Below are positions 44,254 through 53,448 of a DNA stretch of 64,000 nt, piece after piece; within the stretch, counting starts at the first letter, position 1; each line of letters begins with the position of its first letter. Below the pieces are notes generated by a model. It ran no database searches, had not been told where the DNA came from, and saw only the letters and a list, made by a program, of their open reading frames with translations. Source of the DNA: Oscillospiraceae bacterium. Lineage in GTDB: Bacteria; Bacillota; Clostridia; Christensenellales; Aristaeellaceae. The stretch spans positions 1-64,000 of the forward strand of contig JAISWI010000072.1 in assembly GCA_031270865.1 (NCBI GenBank), written 5' to 3'. A program made the position numbers and the translations under genes.

Positions 44254-45462
44254 TCACGCGGGTAAACCAGAGTCCGAATACTCGCAACCTGGCGGGGATG
44301 GTTGGGGTTCTGAAATGGCTGTATTAGGCCGCGCGACTGAATTCCTCTCGATTAGCTTTGTGCCAACGAGCGTCTGGGTACGCTCGAGGGAGGTTCCTTG
44401 CACGACGCCGAGCATGAGGCTGGCGGCGGCTTTACCCAACGCCTCAAACGATTGTTCGACGGTCGTGATCGAAGGTACGCGGCCTGCCGCGCTGCTCCGC
44501 TCCACGTTATCGGCGGCGGGGTTGCCCGCCCAATACGGTTGTCCGTGAAGCCGCAAGTTATTATCGAAACCGATAAGCGACACGTCTTCAGGCACGGACA
44601 ATCCTGCTCGCACAGCATGGTCGTACATCATAAAGGCGCAGTCGTCGTTAACCGCGAAGTAGGCGGTCGCTCGGCCTGATCGAACAGCCTCCTCAATCTC
44701 GGCGGTCGCGGCTGTCTTCATGCGCGGCTGGTGCTGGCGCGACGCGTCAACGCCATGCGCCGCAAGTGTCTGGGCATAGCCTAGGTAGCGCTCTTTCTCT
44801 GAGCTTAAGTAGTCATTGAAAAACGCGAAACCGATCCGTTCGTGCCCGTACTCGATAAGGTGGTTGACGGCCTGTATTGCGCCACCCATATTGTTGCAGC
44901 CCGCGTATGTCATGTCACGCGCGGAGGGCTTACGGTCAAGCATCACAACGGGTTTGGCCGACTGTGCCATGTCGATCAGTTCCAGCATGTTATCCGGCTC
45001 GGAGAGGTACAGCATGAATCCATCTACGCCCTGGTCGATAAGCCGTGACAGCTGTTTCTTCGCGGTGAAAAGGTCTTCGCCAATGCACTCGACGAACATG
45101 GAGCAGTTGTCGGCTGACAGGAGCGACTGCGCCCCTTGTATGATGCGCATGAACGCGCCGTCGTCAATATCGTGCAAGGCGAAGAGCATCGCGACGGTGC
45201 GGCTCAGTGGAGCGGGCTTACGCTCGGAGACGAAGCTGCCCCGCCCTTTCACACGGTGGATCAAACCCTCGGCGGTGAGGTCGCTCAACGCCTTCTTAAT
45301 GGTGATGCTGCTTACCCCCAGCGATTTTGACAACTCCGCCTCGCTTGCGATCCGGTCGCCAGGACGCATCCGCTGGCCGGTTATCTGTGTGACCAGGTAC
45401 TGCTTGACCGCCTCATACTTCGTGGTCTGGATCAATCGCTGTTCCTCCCGTCGGTTGGTCAT
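44254..45462 (-). CDS. GntR/LacI-type transcriptional regulator (AraR-like)
   Basis: A 402-residue repressor fusing a GntR winged helix (about 13-80, ASEAELSKSLGVSSITIKKA) to a LacI-type sugar-binding domain (from about 87; PVVMLDRKP, LIGFDNN). This architecture is that of AraR, the arabinose-responsive repressor. The C-terminus has about 30 extra Pro/Ser-rich residues. It follows the orphan permease by 18 bases on the same strand. Candidate targets include the GH51 operon far upstream and its own region; this is inference. Confidence 0.9.
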   Translation of the reverse strand: MTNRREEQRLIQTTKYEAVKQYLVTQITGQRMRPGDRIASEAELSKSLGVSSITIKKALSDLTAEGLIHRVKGRGSFVSERKPAPLSRTVAMLFALHDIDDGAFMRIIQGAQSLLSADNCSMFVECIGEDLFTAKKQLSRLIDQGVDGFMLYLSEPDNMLELIDMAQSAKPVVMLDRKPSARDMTYAGCNNMGGAIQAVNHLIEYGHERIGFAFFNDYLSSEKERYLGYAQTLAAHGVDASRQHQPRMKTAATAEIEEAVRSGRATAYFAVNDDCAFMMYDHAVRAGLSVPEDVSLIGFDNNLRLHGQPYWAGNPAADNVERSSAAGRVPSITTVEQSFEALGKAAASLMLGVVQGTSLERTQTLVGTKLIERNSVARPNTAISEPQPSPPGCEYSDSGLPA

Positions 45463-45480
45463 AAAACTATTCCGTCGCGC

Positions 45481-46497
45481 TTATTTATCGCCCTCGTAAT
45501 ATACCCATTTCCTGCTGGTTCCAAGGATAGCCAGCGATAATATCATCGTTATAACAAGCAGGACCCAGGCCATCGCTGAGGCGAATCCCATCTGGTAGCT
45601 AACAAACGCCTTGTCGTACAACTCATAGGCGTAGAAATAGGTCGAATACGCCGGCCCTCCGCCCGTCATAATGAAAGCCTGGCCGAACACCTGCATGCTA
45701 CCAATGAATCCGGTTACCAAACTGAAAAATATCGTCGGGGTGATCATCGGTATGGTTACTCTCGTGAACCGCGTAAACACGCCCGCGCCGTCGATGAACG
45801 CGGCCTCGTGCAGACTCTTGGGTACATCCTGCAACGCGGCCAGATAAATCAGCATATTGCCGCCGACGGTCCAGATGCTCATGAGCACAAGTGACGGTTT
45901 GGCCCACGCGGGATCGGACAGCCATTTCGGCCCTTTTACACCAAACCAGGAGAGGAACGTATTTAGGAGTCCATAGCTGGGCTCAAACATCCAAAGCCAA
46001 AGTAGCGATAACGCCACCGACGAGATCACAGTTGGTAGGTAAAACAAAGTGCGGAATACACGAATGCCGCGCGCCTTCTGGTTTAGTAGCACAGCCATCG
46101 TGAGGGAGGCAATTATACCGGCAGGTACGCTCAGCGCGGCGTAATAGAACGTATTCCCGACCGATTTCCAAAACAGCGGGTCGCGCGTGAACATGACCGT
46201 GTAGTTGCGCAAACCGATCCATTTTGGCGCTTGCATCGTGTTGAAACTGGTAAAGCTGTAATACAGCGAGCTTATCATTGGGTATAGGGTGAATCCAAAG
46301 AAGCCGATGAACCACGGCAGCGCGAATAAGTAGCCCGTAATGTTGTTACGGCGCTGTCCGGCGGCGGACTCGGCGACTATGGGCACATCGAACTCTTGGA
46401 ACGGCTGCGCCTCCATGCAGGATTTGAGAAACCTGGTTGCATCTGTTATCCTATCGACAAGTACTTCCAGCAAGACTTCATCGTGTATCTGTAACAA
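45481..46497 (-). CDS. Sugar ABC permease (MalF/UgpA type) with a DNA polymerase I-derived N-terminus
   Basis: Residues from about 50 to the end are an ordinary six-helix MalF/UgpA-like permease (ALPWFIGFFGFTLYPMISSL; EAA loop HEAAFIDGAGVFTRFTRVTI). The first ~46 residues are unlike any permease: LLQIHDEVLLEV followed by FDVPIVAE is motif C and the end of family A DNA polymerase. The frame starts at a TTG at 46497 and stays open farther left; no ribosome site supports any start. No partner permease or binding protein is adjacent, so this is probably a chimeric remnant of a recombined operon, although its permease part is intact. Confidence 0.8.
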   Translation of the reverse strand: MLQIHDEVLLEVLVDRITDATRFLKSCMEAQPFQEFDVPIVAESAAGQRRNNITGYLFALPWFIGFFGFTLYPMISSLYYSFTSFNTMQAPKWIGLRNYTVMFTRDPLFWKSVGNTFYYAALSVPAGIIASLTMAVLLNQKARGIRVFRTLFYLPTVISSVALSLLWLWMFEPSYGLLNTFLSWFGVKGPKWLSDPAWAKPSLVLMSIWTVGGNMLIYLAALQDVPKSLHEAAFIDGAGVFTRFTRVTIPMITPTIFFSLVTGFIGSMQVFGQAFIMTGGGPAYSTYFYAYELYDKAFVSYQMGFASAMAWVLLVITMILSLAILGTSRKWVYYEGDK

Positions 46498-47063
46498 CGG
46501 GCGGAACCATGGCCGCTCGGTCAGTCCTTCTCGGCAGCCTATTCTTCAACTACGACTTGCTCGGCTATGGTTTTATGGGATTATCCACGTACTTCAGCGG
46601 AAATGGAAGGCGGGGATATAATCGGAACGTTAGCGCTTGTCGCATGGCGCGCTTACTATCTGCCTGTATGTATTCTTGGTTGGCGGTATTTCAGGAAAGA
46701 ACAGAGTGATTGATATGATCGGCCCGACGGATTTGATCTCGGCGGCGAGGTCTTGATCTCCGCGATTAATCTAGCAATGATTACCAGTTTATATCGCTTT
46801 TCCAGCGCGGTGTCCAGGATATCAGCCAGCGCGACCAGTATAGCGGAACTAACCTTCTGGGACTTATTGCCTTCGCCGTCGGTCGGGAATCCGCTGGTTA
46901 GTTATGATAATCTGAGAAGTAGGGCCAGCGCAGCGCATTGGTGACGTGAGCTCACCTTTGTCAAGAGCGGCGATACTGTCTTTAACCGCATCCGCCACGC
47001 TTGCTTTTCCCGCCGAGCCCTGCCATAATATCAGCGCAATCTATTATGGAAGGAACCGCCAGT
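46498..47063. other. Decayed intergenic region with gene fragments
   Basis: About 560 bases with no intact gene. On the plus strand 46536-46709 encodes a membrane-like piece (SLFFNYDLLGYGFMGLSTYF). On the minus strand a frame ending around 46660 reads SSAILVALADILDTALEKRY and similar. Neither has a start or full length. Together with the polymerase-permease chimera next door it looks like a recombination junction. Confidence 0.5.
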
Positions 47064-47858
47064 ATGTCATCACCAAACCCGTTCCGCCGCCTCCTTGAGG
47101 GCGGCAGGCCCTTCCTCGGCGTCCACGCGTTCCTGGCCGATACGCGCGTGTGTGAGCTCCTGGGCGGCGTCGGCTTCGATTATGTATGGATAGATATGGA
47201 ACACATGGGAACAGGCTTCCGTGAGCTTGAGTCGCACCTGATCGCGGCCCGCGCGGCTGGCGTCGCCTCATGTGTGCGCGTCAGCTGGACGGACGTCCCG
47301 CACATCAAGCGGGCGCTGGAGGCCGGGCCGGACGCGGTCGTCTTCCCGATGATCAACAGCGCGGAGGAAGCGCTCTCGGCCATCAGCGCGTGCGTATACC
47401 CGCCCGAAGGGGCAAGGGGGTTCGGGCCGTTCCGCGCGATACGCTACGGACTGGACGACGTTGGGGAATACATCCGCAGTGGGCATAAACAGACCGTGAG
47501 GATACTGCAGGTGGAATCGCCCAAATCCATAGAGGCCATCCCCGACATTGCCAGAACGCCCTACATGGACGCGTTTCTCATCGGGCCGATGGACCTGAGC
47601 GGCTCGGTCGGCGAGCTGGGCCATCCAATGGAAGGTCGGACGAAGGGCCTGATACAGCTGGCGGTCGACCGCGCCCACGCGGCGGGAAAGAGCGTGGGCA
47701 CGTCGATAGCCGCGTATGGGCAGGAGGAGATACGCTTCTGGTTTGATAATGGGATCGACTTCCTGTCCGTCGGATCGGATTCGGGCTTCATCGTGGACGG
47801 GGCGCGGACCGCGCTTGCCCGGCTGAAGGAGGTGTTTGGGCAAGGATATTCAAGTTAA
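47064..47858 (+). CDS. HpcH/HpaI aldolase family protein
   Basis: A 264-residue class II (metal-dependent) aldolase that would split a 2-keto-3-deoxy sugar acid or related hydroxy-keto acid into pyruvate and an aldehyde. Family features: WIDMEH near the N-terminus, Arg in VRVSW, metal-binding Glu in VESPKSIEAI and Asp in IGPMDLSGS, and YPPEGARGFGPFRA. I chose the ATG at 47064 because GGAAGGA precedes it by about ten bases; ATGs at 47046 and 47001 lack this. It lies 167 bases upstream of the importer operon and may supply a late step of the same pathway. Confidence 0.88.
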   Translation: MSSPNPFRRLLEGGRPFLGVHAFLADTRVCELLGGVGFDYVWIDMEHMGTGFRELESHLIAARAAGVASCVRVSWTDVPHIKRALEAGPDAVVFPMINSAEEALSAISACVYPPEGARGFGPFRAIRYGLDDVGEYIRSGHKQTVRILQVESPKSIEAIPDIARTPYMDAFLIGPMDLSGSVGELGHPMEGRTKGLIQLAVDRAHAAGKSVGTSIAAYGQEEIRFWFDNGIDFLSVGSDSGFIVDGARTALARLKEVFGQGYSS

Positions 47859-47932
47859 TGTGAATTATATGGAATTGTGTGGAACGCTCACGCGAATTTC
47901 GTGACAGGATGGTTGTTTGCCGAAAGTCGGCC

Positions 47933-47961
47933 TTGACTTTTATGCAGGCATGCTATATAAT
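47933..47961 (+). promoter_or_regulatory. Promoter of the plus-strand importer-catabolic operon
   Basis: TTGACT (47933-47938) and a perfect TATAAT (47956-47961), spacing 17. Transcription would start near 47968, about 58 bases before the first permease gene. Confidence 0.75.
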
Positions 47962-48025
47962 GTTGCGTGTAAAGATTCTTCTGCTGTTAACTATTGATGT
48001 GCCCGGCCACGCGTAAGGAGGCGCC

Positions 48026-48973
48026 ATGACAGCCATCAGGAGAGCCATTCGCGCCCCAAACAAGGCCGCCCGCCGCAATATCAGCGAGAACGCGCAGCTA
48101 TGGACGCTGGCGCTGCCCGCCGTTATACAGCTGTTCGTGTTCTCCTATCTGCCGATATTCGGCGTTGTGCTAGCGTTCAAGAAGTTCAATGTCACCAAGG
48201 GAATAATGGGCAGCGCGTGGGTGGGACTTGAAAATTTCCGCTTCTACTTCACCTCGCTGGACGCGTCGCGCACGCTGCGCAACACATTGACGATGAACGC
48301 GCTGTTCATAGCCATCGGCACGGTATGCTCGATCGCGCTGGCGCTGGCGCTCTTTGAGGCACCCAAACGCGGCCACGTCAAGTTTTTCCAGACTGTGTTC
48401 GTGTTGCCGCACCTGGTCTCGTGGGTTGTGGTCAGCTACATCGCCTACACGCTGCTGCAGCCGACATCAGGGCTCATCAATGGCATGATCAAGCGGCTGG
48501 GCGGCACGGCCATCCAATGGTACACCCAGCCGAAATACTGGCCCGCCATACTTGTTTGCTTCTCGGTATGGAAGGGCGTGGGCATGTCCAGCCTGTACTA
48601 CTACGGCTCGCTGATGGGCGTTGACGAGGAGATATTCGAGGCCGCGAGGCTGGACGGCGCGGGCAGGCTGCAGATTGCCTGGCACGTGTCGCTGCCGTTC
48701 CTTGTTCCGACAATAACCGTCCTGACAATCCTCTCCATCGGCGGCATATTCCGCGCCGACTTCGGCTTGTTCTACAACGTCACAATGAACAACGGCATGC
48801 TCTACCCGACCACCGACGTGATCGACACCTACATCTACCGCGCGTTGATGAAGGTCGGCAATATCGGGATGTCCAGCGCGGTAGGGCTGTTCCAGTCGCT
48901 CGTGGGCATGGCGCTGGTGCTCGCGACCAACGCGATAGTCCGCCGCATCGACGCCGACCGCGCGTTGATTTGA
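48026..48973 (+). CDS. Sugar ABC importer permease, LplB type (plus-strand operon)
   Basis: A 315-residue six-helix permease with FSYLPIFGVVLAFKKFNVTKGIMG-type N-terminal region and EAA loop EAARLDGAGRLQIAWHVSLP. The ATG at 48026 is preceded by AAGGAGG. It begins an operon of seven genes running to 56459: LplB, LplC, binding protein, RraA-like, aldo/keto reductase, Gfo/Idh/MocA-type and a 671-residue protein of unknown family. Unusually, the binding protein comes third. Confidence 0.92.
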   Translation: MTAIRRAIRAPNKAARRNISENAQLWTLALPAVIQLFVFSYLPIFGVVLAFKKFNVTKGIMGSAWVGLENFRFYFTSLDASRTLRNTLTMNALFIAIGTVCSIALALALFEAPKRGHVKFFQTVFVLPHLVSWVVVSYIAYTLLQPTSGLINGMIKRLGGTAIQWYTQPKYWPAILVCFSVWKGVGMSSLYYYGSLMGVDEEIFEAARLDGAGRLQIAWHVSLPFLVPTITVLTILSIGGIFRADFGLFYNVTMNNGMLYPTTDVIDTYIYRALMKVGNIGMSSAVGLFQSLVGMALVLATNAIVRRIDADRALI

Positions 48974-49006
48974 TTCCCCAGGCGCAACGCTGTCCTGAAA
49001 GGAGGC

Positions 49007-49945
49007 ATGGCCTTGGATTATACCGCCCCGCCGCCAGAGACGACCCGGCCCGCGAGACGGTCGGGCGGCCGCGAAGGTTCCTCGTTGTGGCTGATGTACG
49101 CGATCCTGTTGCTGTTCGCGCTGGTGATCCTGTTCTCGTTCTGGATCATAATATCCGTTTCGCTGACCAGCACGGCGGAACTGCGCTACGGGTTCCGCAT
49201 CCTGCCGCCGCGATTCTCGCTGGAGGCGTACCAGTATACCTTCGCCAACATGAAGGGCATCTGGAACGCGTACGGTGTCAGCGCGGTGTACGCGCTCCTA
49301 GGCACGCTGCTGGCGGTCGCTGTCATGTCCGCGTTCGCTTACGCGCTCTCGCGCCCTCGGTTCCAGGCTCGGCGCGGGCTTACGTTCTATGTGTTCTTCA
49401 CGATGCTGTTCAGCGGCGGGCTGACGCCCAGCTACATCCTTATCAAGCAGTACCTGAAGCTGTACGACACCATCTGGGTCCTGATACTGCCCGGGCTGGT
49501 GAACTGCTGGCATGTGATGATGCTGCGCACAACGATGCAGAGCCTGCCTTCCTCGCTGTACGACTCCGCGCGGATAGACGGCGCGAGCGAGTACCGCGTC
49601 TTTGTGAGCGTCGCGCTGCCGCTGTCCGCGCCCGCGCTGGCTACTGTCGCGTTCATGGGGCTGCTGGGCCGCTGGAACGATTGGTACACCCCCATGATAT
49701 ACATCACAAAGAACAGCCTGTTCCCCATCCAATATCTGTTGCAGCGCATGCTCAACAACATCCAGGAAGCGATGAACATGATAGAATTCTCCCCCTTCGC
49801 CAGCTCGGTCGACGTGTCCAAGCTGCCGCGCGAGAACCTACGCATGGCAATGATGGTCATCACGATCTTCCCGATGATGCTGGTGTTTCCCCTCTTCCAG
49901 CGTTTCTTCATACGGGGCATCACCGTCGGGTCGATGAAGGGTTGA
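49007..49945 (+). CDS. Sugar ABC importer permease, LplC type (plus-strand operon)
   Basis: A 312-residue six-helix permease with EAA loop DSARIDGASEYRVFVSVALP and the C-terminal FIRGITVGSMKG. The ATG at 49007 is only one base after AAAGGAGG; an in-frame TTG at 49013 has optimal spacing (seven bases) and may be the true start, giving a product two residues shorter. It pairs with the LplB-type permease just upstream. Confidence 0.92.
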   Translation: MALDYTAPPPETTRPARRSGGREGSSLWLMYAILLLFALVILFSFWIIISVSLTSTAELRYGFRILPPRFSLEAYQYTFANMKGIWNAYGVSAVYALLGTLLAVAVMSAFAYALSRPRFQARRGLTFYVFFTMLFSGGLTPSYILIKQYLKLYDTIWVLILPGLVNCWHVMMLRTTMQSLPSSLYDSARIDGASEYRVFVSVALPLSAPALATVAFMGLLGRWNDWYTPMIYITKNSLFPIQYLLQRMLNNIQEAMNMIEFSPFASSVDVSKLPRENLRMAMMVITIFPMMLVFPLFQRFFIRGITVGSMKG

Positions 49946-49994
49946 CACGCCGCGACCAACCGGCAGCGCCGGTTAATAATAAGGAGGGTATCGA

Positions 49995-51458
49995 ATGAAG
50001 AAGACCATTTTGAGGAAGGTCGTTTCAACGCTGCTTGCCACCGCGATGGTGATGGCGCTGGCCGCGATCCCAGCCTTCGCGTCAGCGCAAGAGGAACCCA
50101 CAACGATCATCCAGTATAACTTCGGCTCCGAGACGTTCATCAAGAACACGGGGATCGGCGTGGAGGCCGTCAACGAGCTGCTCTTAGAGTATGGGATCAA
50201 GCTCGACCTGCGGCTGCTCAGCGAGTCGGAATACGTGGAGCGGATGAACCTGATCATTAACTCGAACGAGTATTTCGACATCTGCTTCACCTCGACATGG
50301 CGCCTTGACTTCTACCAGAACGTGGGAAAGGGCGCGTTCCTTGACCTGACCGACCTGATACCGGAATACGCGCCGAAGATCACGGAATTCATCAAGCCGG
50401 AATACCTCGCCTTCGGCAACGTGAACGGCCGGCTGTACGCCATACCCAACCTGCAGATCCTCGCCAACCCGTACGGCCTGTACCTGCGAAAGGACGTAGC
50501 CGACGAGCTGGGCATCGACATGACCGCTATCAAGACGCTCGACGACCTGGACCCCGTTTTCGAGCTGATCAAGAGCGAGCGCCCGGACCTGTATCCGATG
50601 GGCGGAGGTCTCGACGATCGCGTGTGGGGCAGCGGCGACACCGTCATATCGTTCTACGGCGCGATCGCCGAAGACGATCCCGACCTGAATGTGGTAAGTT
50701 ACTATACCCGCCCCATGTACCTGAACACCAACGAATACAACCTCCACTTGTATAACGAGGGCTACATCCGCCCGGATATCGCCAGCGTCACAACCGACCA
50801 GTCGCAGGGCGACATGGTGGCGGGACTGTATGCGGGCGCGTTCGGGGACGTGAAGCCCGGCGGCGAGGTGGAGTTCAAGAACCGCCGCGGCTGGGACGCG
50901 TACCAGATCAAGATCTCCGACGCAATGATGGGCTATAACTCCGGAGCGGCTACGATGAACGCGGTATCCATCAACACCGCCAGCCCCGACAAGGTCATGA
51001 AATACCTTGAGCTGATCCACACCGACGGCAAGACGCTGGACGCGCTGCTCTACGGCACAGAGGGCCGCGACCACGTCATTACCCCGGAAGGCGCGGTCCG
51101 GATCGCCGAGAACAGCCCTTATTTCCTGGGCAACACCGCGTGGGCGTTCGGCAACACGTTCCTGCTTACCGTCATGGAAGGACAGGACCCGACGCTGGCC
51201 GAGCGCACTGAAGCGGTCAACGACGCCGCCAAGCGCTCACCGATCGTCGGCTTCGCGCTCAACACAGAGCCTATCCAGAGCGAGTTGGCTCAGCTGGACG
51301 CGCTTCGCGAGGAATACAAGAACCGCGTCTACATGCCGAACTATGAGGAGCTTGAGGCCGAATACCTGAGCAAGGTTCAGCTTGCGGGCCTTGACAAGGT
51401 CTTGGCTGAGATGCAGGCGCAGGTGGACGCCTGGGCGATAGCCAACGGCAAGAAGTAA
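49995..51458 (+). CDS. Extracellular solute-binding protein, LplA type (plus-strand operon)
   Basis: A 487-residue family 1 binding protein with a DUF3502-like C-terminal part. The signal peptide (MKKTILRKVVSTLLATAMVM) ends near AFA/SAQ, with no lipobox. AAGGAGGG precedes the ATG. It resembles in length and plan the signalling binding protein at 41908 more than the 632-residue one at 58478, so the two importers here probably bind different forms of the substrate. A strong hairpin (51488-51533) follows. Confidence 0.92.
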   Translation: MKKTILRKVVSTLLATAMVMALAAIPAFASAQEEPTTIIQYNFGSETFIKNTGIGVEAVNELLLEYGIKLDLRLLSESEYVERMNLIINSNEYFDICFTSTWRLDFYQNVGKGAFLDLTDLIPEYAPKITEFIKPEYLAFGNVNGRLYAIPNLQILANPYGLYLRKDVADELGIDMTAIKTLDDLDPVFELIKSERPDLYPMGGGLDDRVWGSGDTVISFYGAIAEDDPDLNVVSYYTRPMYLNTNEYNLHLYNEGYIRPDIASVTTDQSQGDMVAGLYAGAFGDVKPGGEVEFKNRRGWDAYQIKISDAMMGYNSGAATMNAVSINTASPDKVMKYLELIHTDGKTLDALLYGTEGRDHVITPEGAVRIAENSPYFLGNTAWAFGNTFLLTVMEGQDPTLAERTEAVNDAAKRSPIVGFALNTEPIQSELAQLDALREEYKNRVYMPNYEELEAEYLSKVQLAGLDKVLAEMQAQVDAWAIANGKK

Positions 51459-51487
51459 CACGCCTCTTCGCGCGGAGCGTGACCGGC

Positions 51488-51533
51488 AAGGCGCGGCGTT
51501 ATACTATGGGAAACAGTATATATGCCGCGCCTT
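51488..51533 (+). other. Intercistronic stem-loop after the binding-protein gene
   Basis: A perfect 10-bp outer stem AAGGCGCGGC / GCCGCGCCTT encloses an inner 6-bp stem TATACT / AGTATA. It lies between the binding-protein stop (51458) and the RraA-like gene, and argues against starting that gene at the ATG in its loop (51506). Confidence 0.72.
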
Positions 51534-51571
51534 CGCGCCGCGTAGAACGCCAAGATGTAAGGTATGCTGAT

Positions 51572-52453
51572 ATGAAGATTCTGCCATATGACCTAACCCC
51601 GGACGAGCTGGCCTTCTTCACCCCCAAATGGACGGGCGAGCGCTTCGACGACGGCAGGCCGCGCGTCCCTGACGAGGAGCTTGACGGCATCGCTAGGTAT
51701 TCCTCTATCACCCACGCGTGGGGCGTGTGCCGGGAGGTCGGCTATACCCGGCAGTTCCTGGGCGGGTTCCAGTCCACAATGCCCGGCCAAACGATGGTCG
51801 GGCGCGTCCTTACCGCGCTTTACCTGCCGCTGCTGCCCGACACGCGCGAGGCGATGCTCAACGCCGGACACGCGCGAGGTGAGATCGGCGACATGATATC
51901 ATGGCCCATCCAGCGGCTTACCGAGCGCGATGTGTATGTTGCGGACGTGTTCGGCAAGATCGACGACGGCCCCATCGTCGGTGAGCGCCTCTCAAGCGCG
52001 ATATACGCGCGTTCCCATAACGGATGCGTCCATAACGCCTCCGTCCGTGACATCGACGGCATCATCGGGATTGCGGGCTTCAACATATTCCACCGGGGCG
52101 TCCACCCCAGTCACGCCTCACCCCACACGATCATGCTCGGCGGCATAAACTGCCCCACGCGCATGGAGGGCGTGACGGTCATGCCCGGCGACGTCGCGCT
52201 TGCCAAAGGCGACTGCGTGATATTCATCCCGCCGCATCTGGCGCGTGGCTGCGCCCTGTCGGGCATGGTCGTAACCTACCGCGACCGCTTCGCGATGGAG
52301 CGCTGCAGCCAGAAGGTCTACACATCCGGCGAGATCGACGCGGCCTGGCGAGAGGATATCGAGACTGACTTCGTCCGATGGCTGGACGACCAGCCGGACG
52401 TGCCATTCACAATGGAGCAGCTGGAGCTGACGCGTTCCCGGCGTCTATGGTAA
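51572..52453 (+). CDS. RraA family protein
   Basis: A 293-residue member of the RraA/aldolase-like fold family. The signature region reads GCVHNASVRDIDGI (Arg-Asp pair that binds substrate or metal in related 4-hydroxy-4-methyl-2-oxoglutarate aldolases) and PGDVALAKGDCVIFIPP. It has an N-terminal extension of about 100 residues compared with plain RraA. Family members are pyruvate aldolases, decarboxylases or binding proteins, so an enzyme of sugar-acid breakdown is likely here. The start at 51572 is chosen because earlier in-frame ATGs fall in the hairpin; its ribosome site is weak. Confidence 0.8.
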   Translation: MKILPYDLTPDELAFFTPKWTGERFDDGRPRVPDEELDGIARYSSITHAWGVCREVGYTRQFLGGFQSTMPGQTMVGRVLTALYLPLLPDTREAMLNAGHARGEIGDMISWPIQRLTERDVYVADVFGKIDDGPIVGERLSSAIYARSHNGCVHNASVRDIDGIIGIAGFNIFHRGVHPSHASPHTIMLGGINCPTRMEGVTVMPGDVALAKGDCVIFIPPHLARGCALSGMVVTYRDRFAMERCSQKVYTSGEIDAAWREDIETDFVRWLDDQPDVPFTMEQLELTRSRRLW

Positions 52454-52479
52454 TATATCAAAGGAAGTAATTATATAAT

Positions 52480-53436
52480 ATGAATAACGCTGGCAGCATC
52501 CAGGACGGGTCGATCAAGCGCGAGATACGCCGCTTTCGTTGGCGGCTGGATGGCCGTGAGCTGCCCTTCGGCGTCGGGTGCGCGTGGCTGAGCGCGGAGG
52601 ATAACAGGGACGGGAATATCGACCTGCTACTCAGGTGCTACGAGTCCGGCGCGAGGTTCTTCGACACCTCGCGCGATTACGGCGAAAGCGAGCTGATGGT
52701 CGGCGGCATGCTCCGGCGGATCGACCGCGGGTCGGTATTCATCGCCACGAAGTGCGACTTCCATCCGGAAAAGCCGGACGCGTTCGAGACGTTCAAACGC
52801 CGCTTCTACGAGAGCTTCGAGCGGCTGGGCGTCGACTATATCGACCTGTACCAGGCACACGACACGAACGACTTCTCTGTAACGCTGCCGGAGGTCATGC
52901 CGTTCCTGCGTGAGCGGCGCGAGGAAGGCCTCATCCGACATATCGGGCTTGGCACGCGGTCGCTGGCCGCGCACATGAACGCCATCGCCTGCGGCCAGTG
53001 CGACAGCGCTTTGAGCTACATGGATTACAACCTGCTCAAACGCGCCGCCGACCCGCTCATCGCGTTGGCCGCCTCGCGCGGTTGCGCATTCCTGAACGCG
53101 TCCGTGTTGCTGTTCGGACTGCTCAAGAGCGCCGATCCGATGACCTGCCGCCCGATGGACAGCCGCAACATCCCGGGGACGCTGCACCGCGCGTTTGCCG
53201 TGAAGACGCGGGAGATGTGCTCACGCCTGGGCATCGACATCATCGCGGCCTCGCTGCAGTATCCGATGCTCAACCCCGACATCGATATCACGCTGAACGG
53301 CATCCGCCGCCCGTCGAACCTTGAGTCTACGCTCAAGGCGCTGCGTGAGCCGCTCCACGCGGAACAGTGGGCCGCCATCGAGGAACTGCAGCGGACACAC
53401 CCGATGCTGCGAATCCCGGATGAGCATAACTTTTAG
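52480..53436 (+). CDS. Aldo/keto reductase
   Basis: A 318-residue TIM-barrel oxidoreductase using NAD(P)H. The catalytic tetrad is visible: Asp and Tyr in FFDTSRDYGESE, Lys in IATKCDFHPE and His in YQAHDTNDF. It would reduce or oxidise a sugar carbonyl. AAAGGAAG lies about 12 bases before the ATG. It follows the RraA-like gene by 26 bases and precedes the Gfo/Idh/MocA-type gene by 12. Confidence 0.9.
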   Translation: MNNAGSIQDGSIKREIRRFRWRLDGRELPFGVGCAWLSAEDNRDGNIDLLLRCYESGARFFDTSRDYGESELMVGGMLRRIDRGSVFIATKCDFHPEKPDAFETFKRRFYESFERLGVDYIDLYQAHDTNDFSVTLPEVMPFLRERREEGLIRHIGLGTRSLAAHMNAIACGQCDSALSYMDYNLLKRAADPLIALAASRGCAFLNASVLLFGLLKSADPMTCRPMDSRNIPGTLHRAFAVKTREMCSRLGIDIIAASLQYPMLNPDIDITLNGIRRPSNLESTLKALREPLHAEQWAAIEELQRTHPMLRIPDEHNF

Positions 53437-53448
53437 GTAAGGTGTATA

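Noticed and set aside
46753..46944. 63-codon plus-strand frame in the decayed region
   Set aside because: Ser/Ala-rich composition with no ribosome site; the opposite strand of this stretch looks more coding-like and is itself broken.
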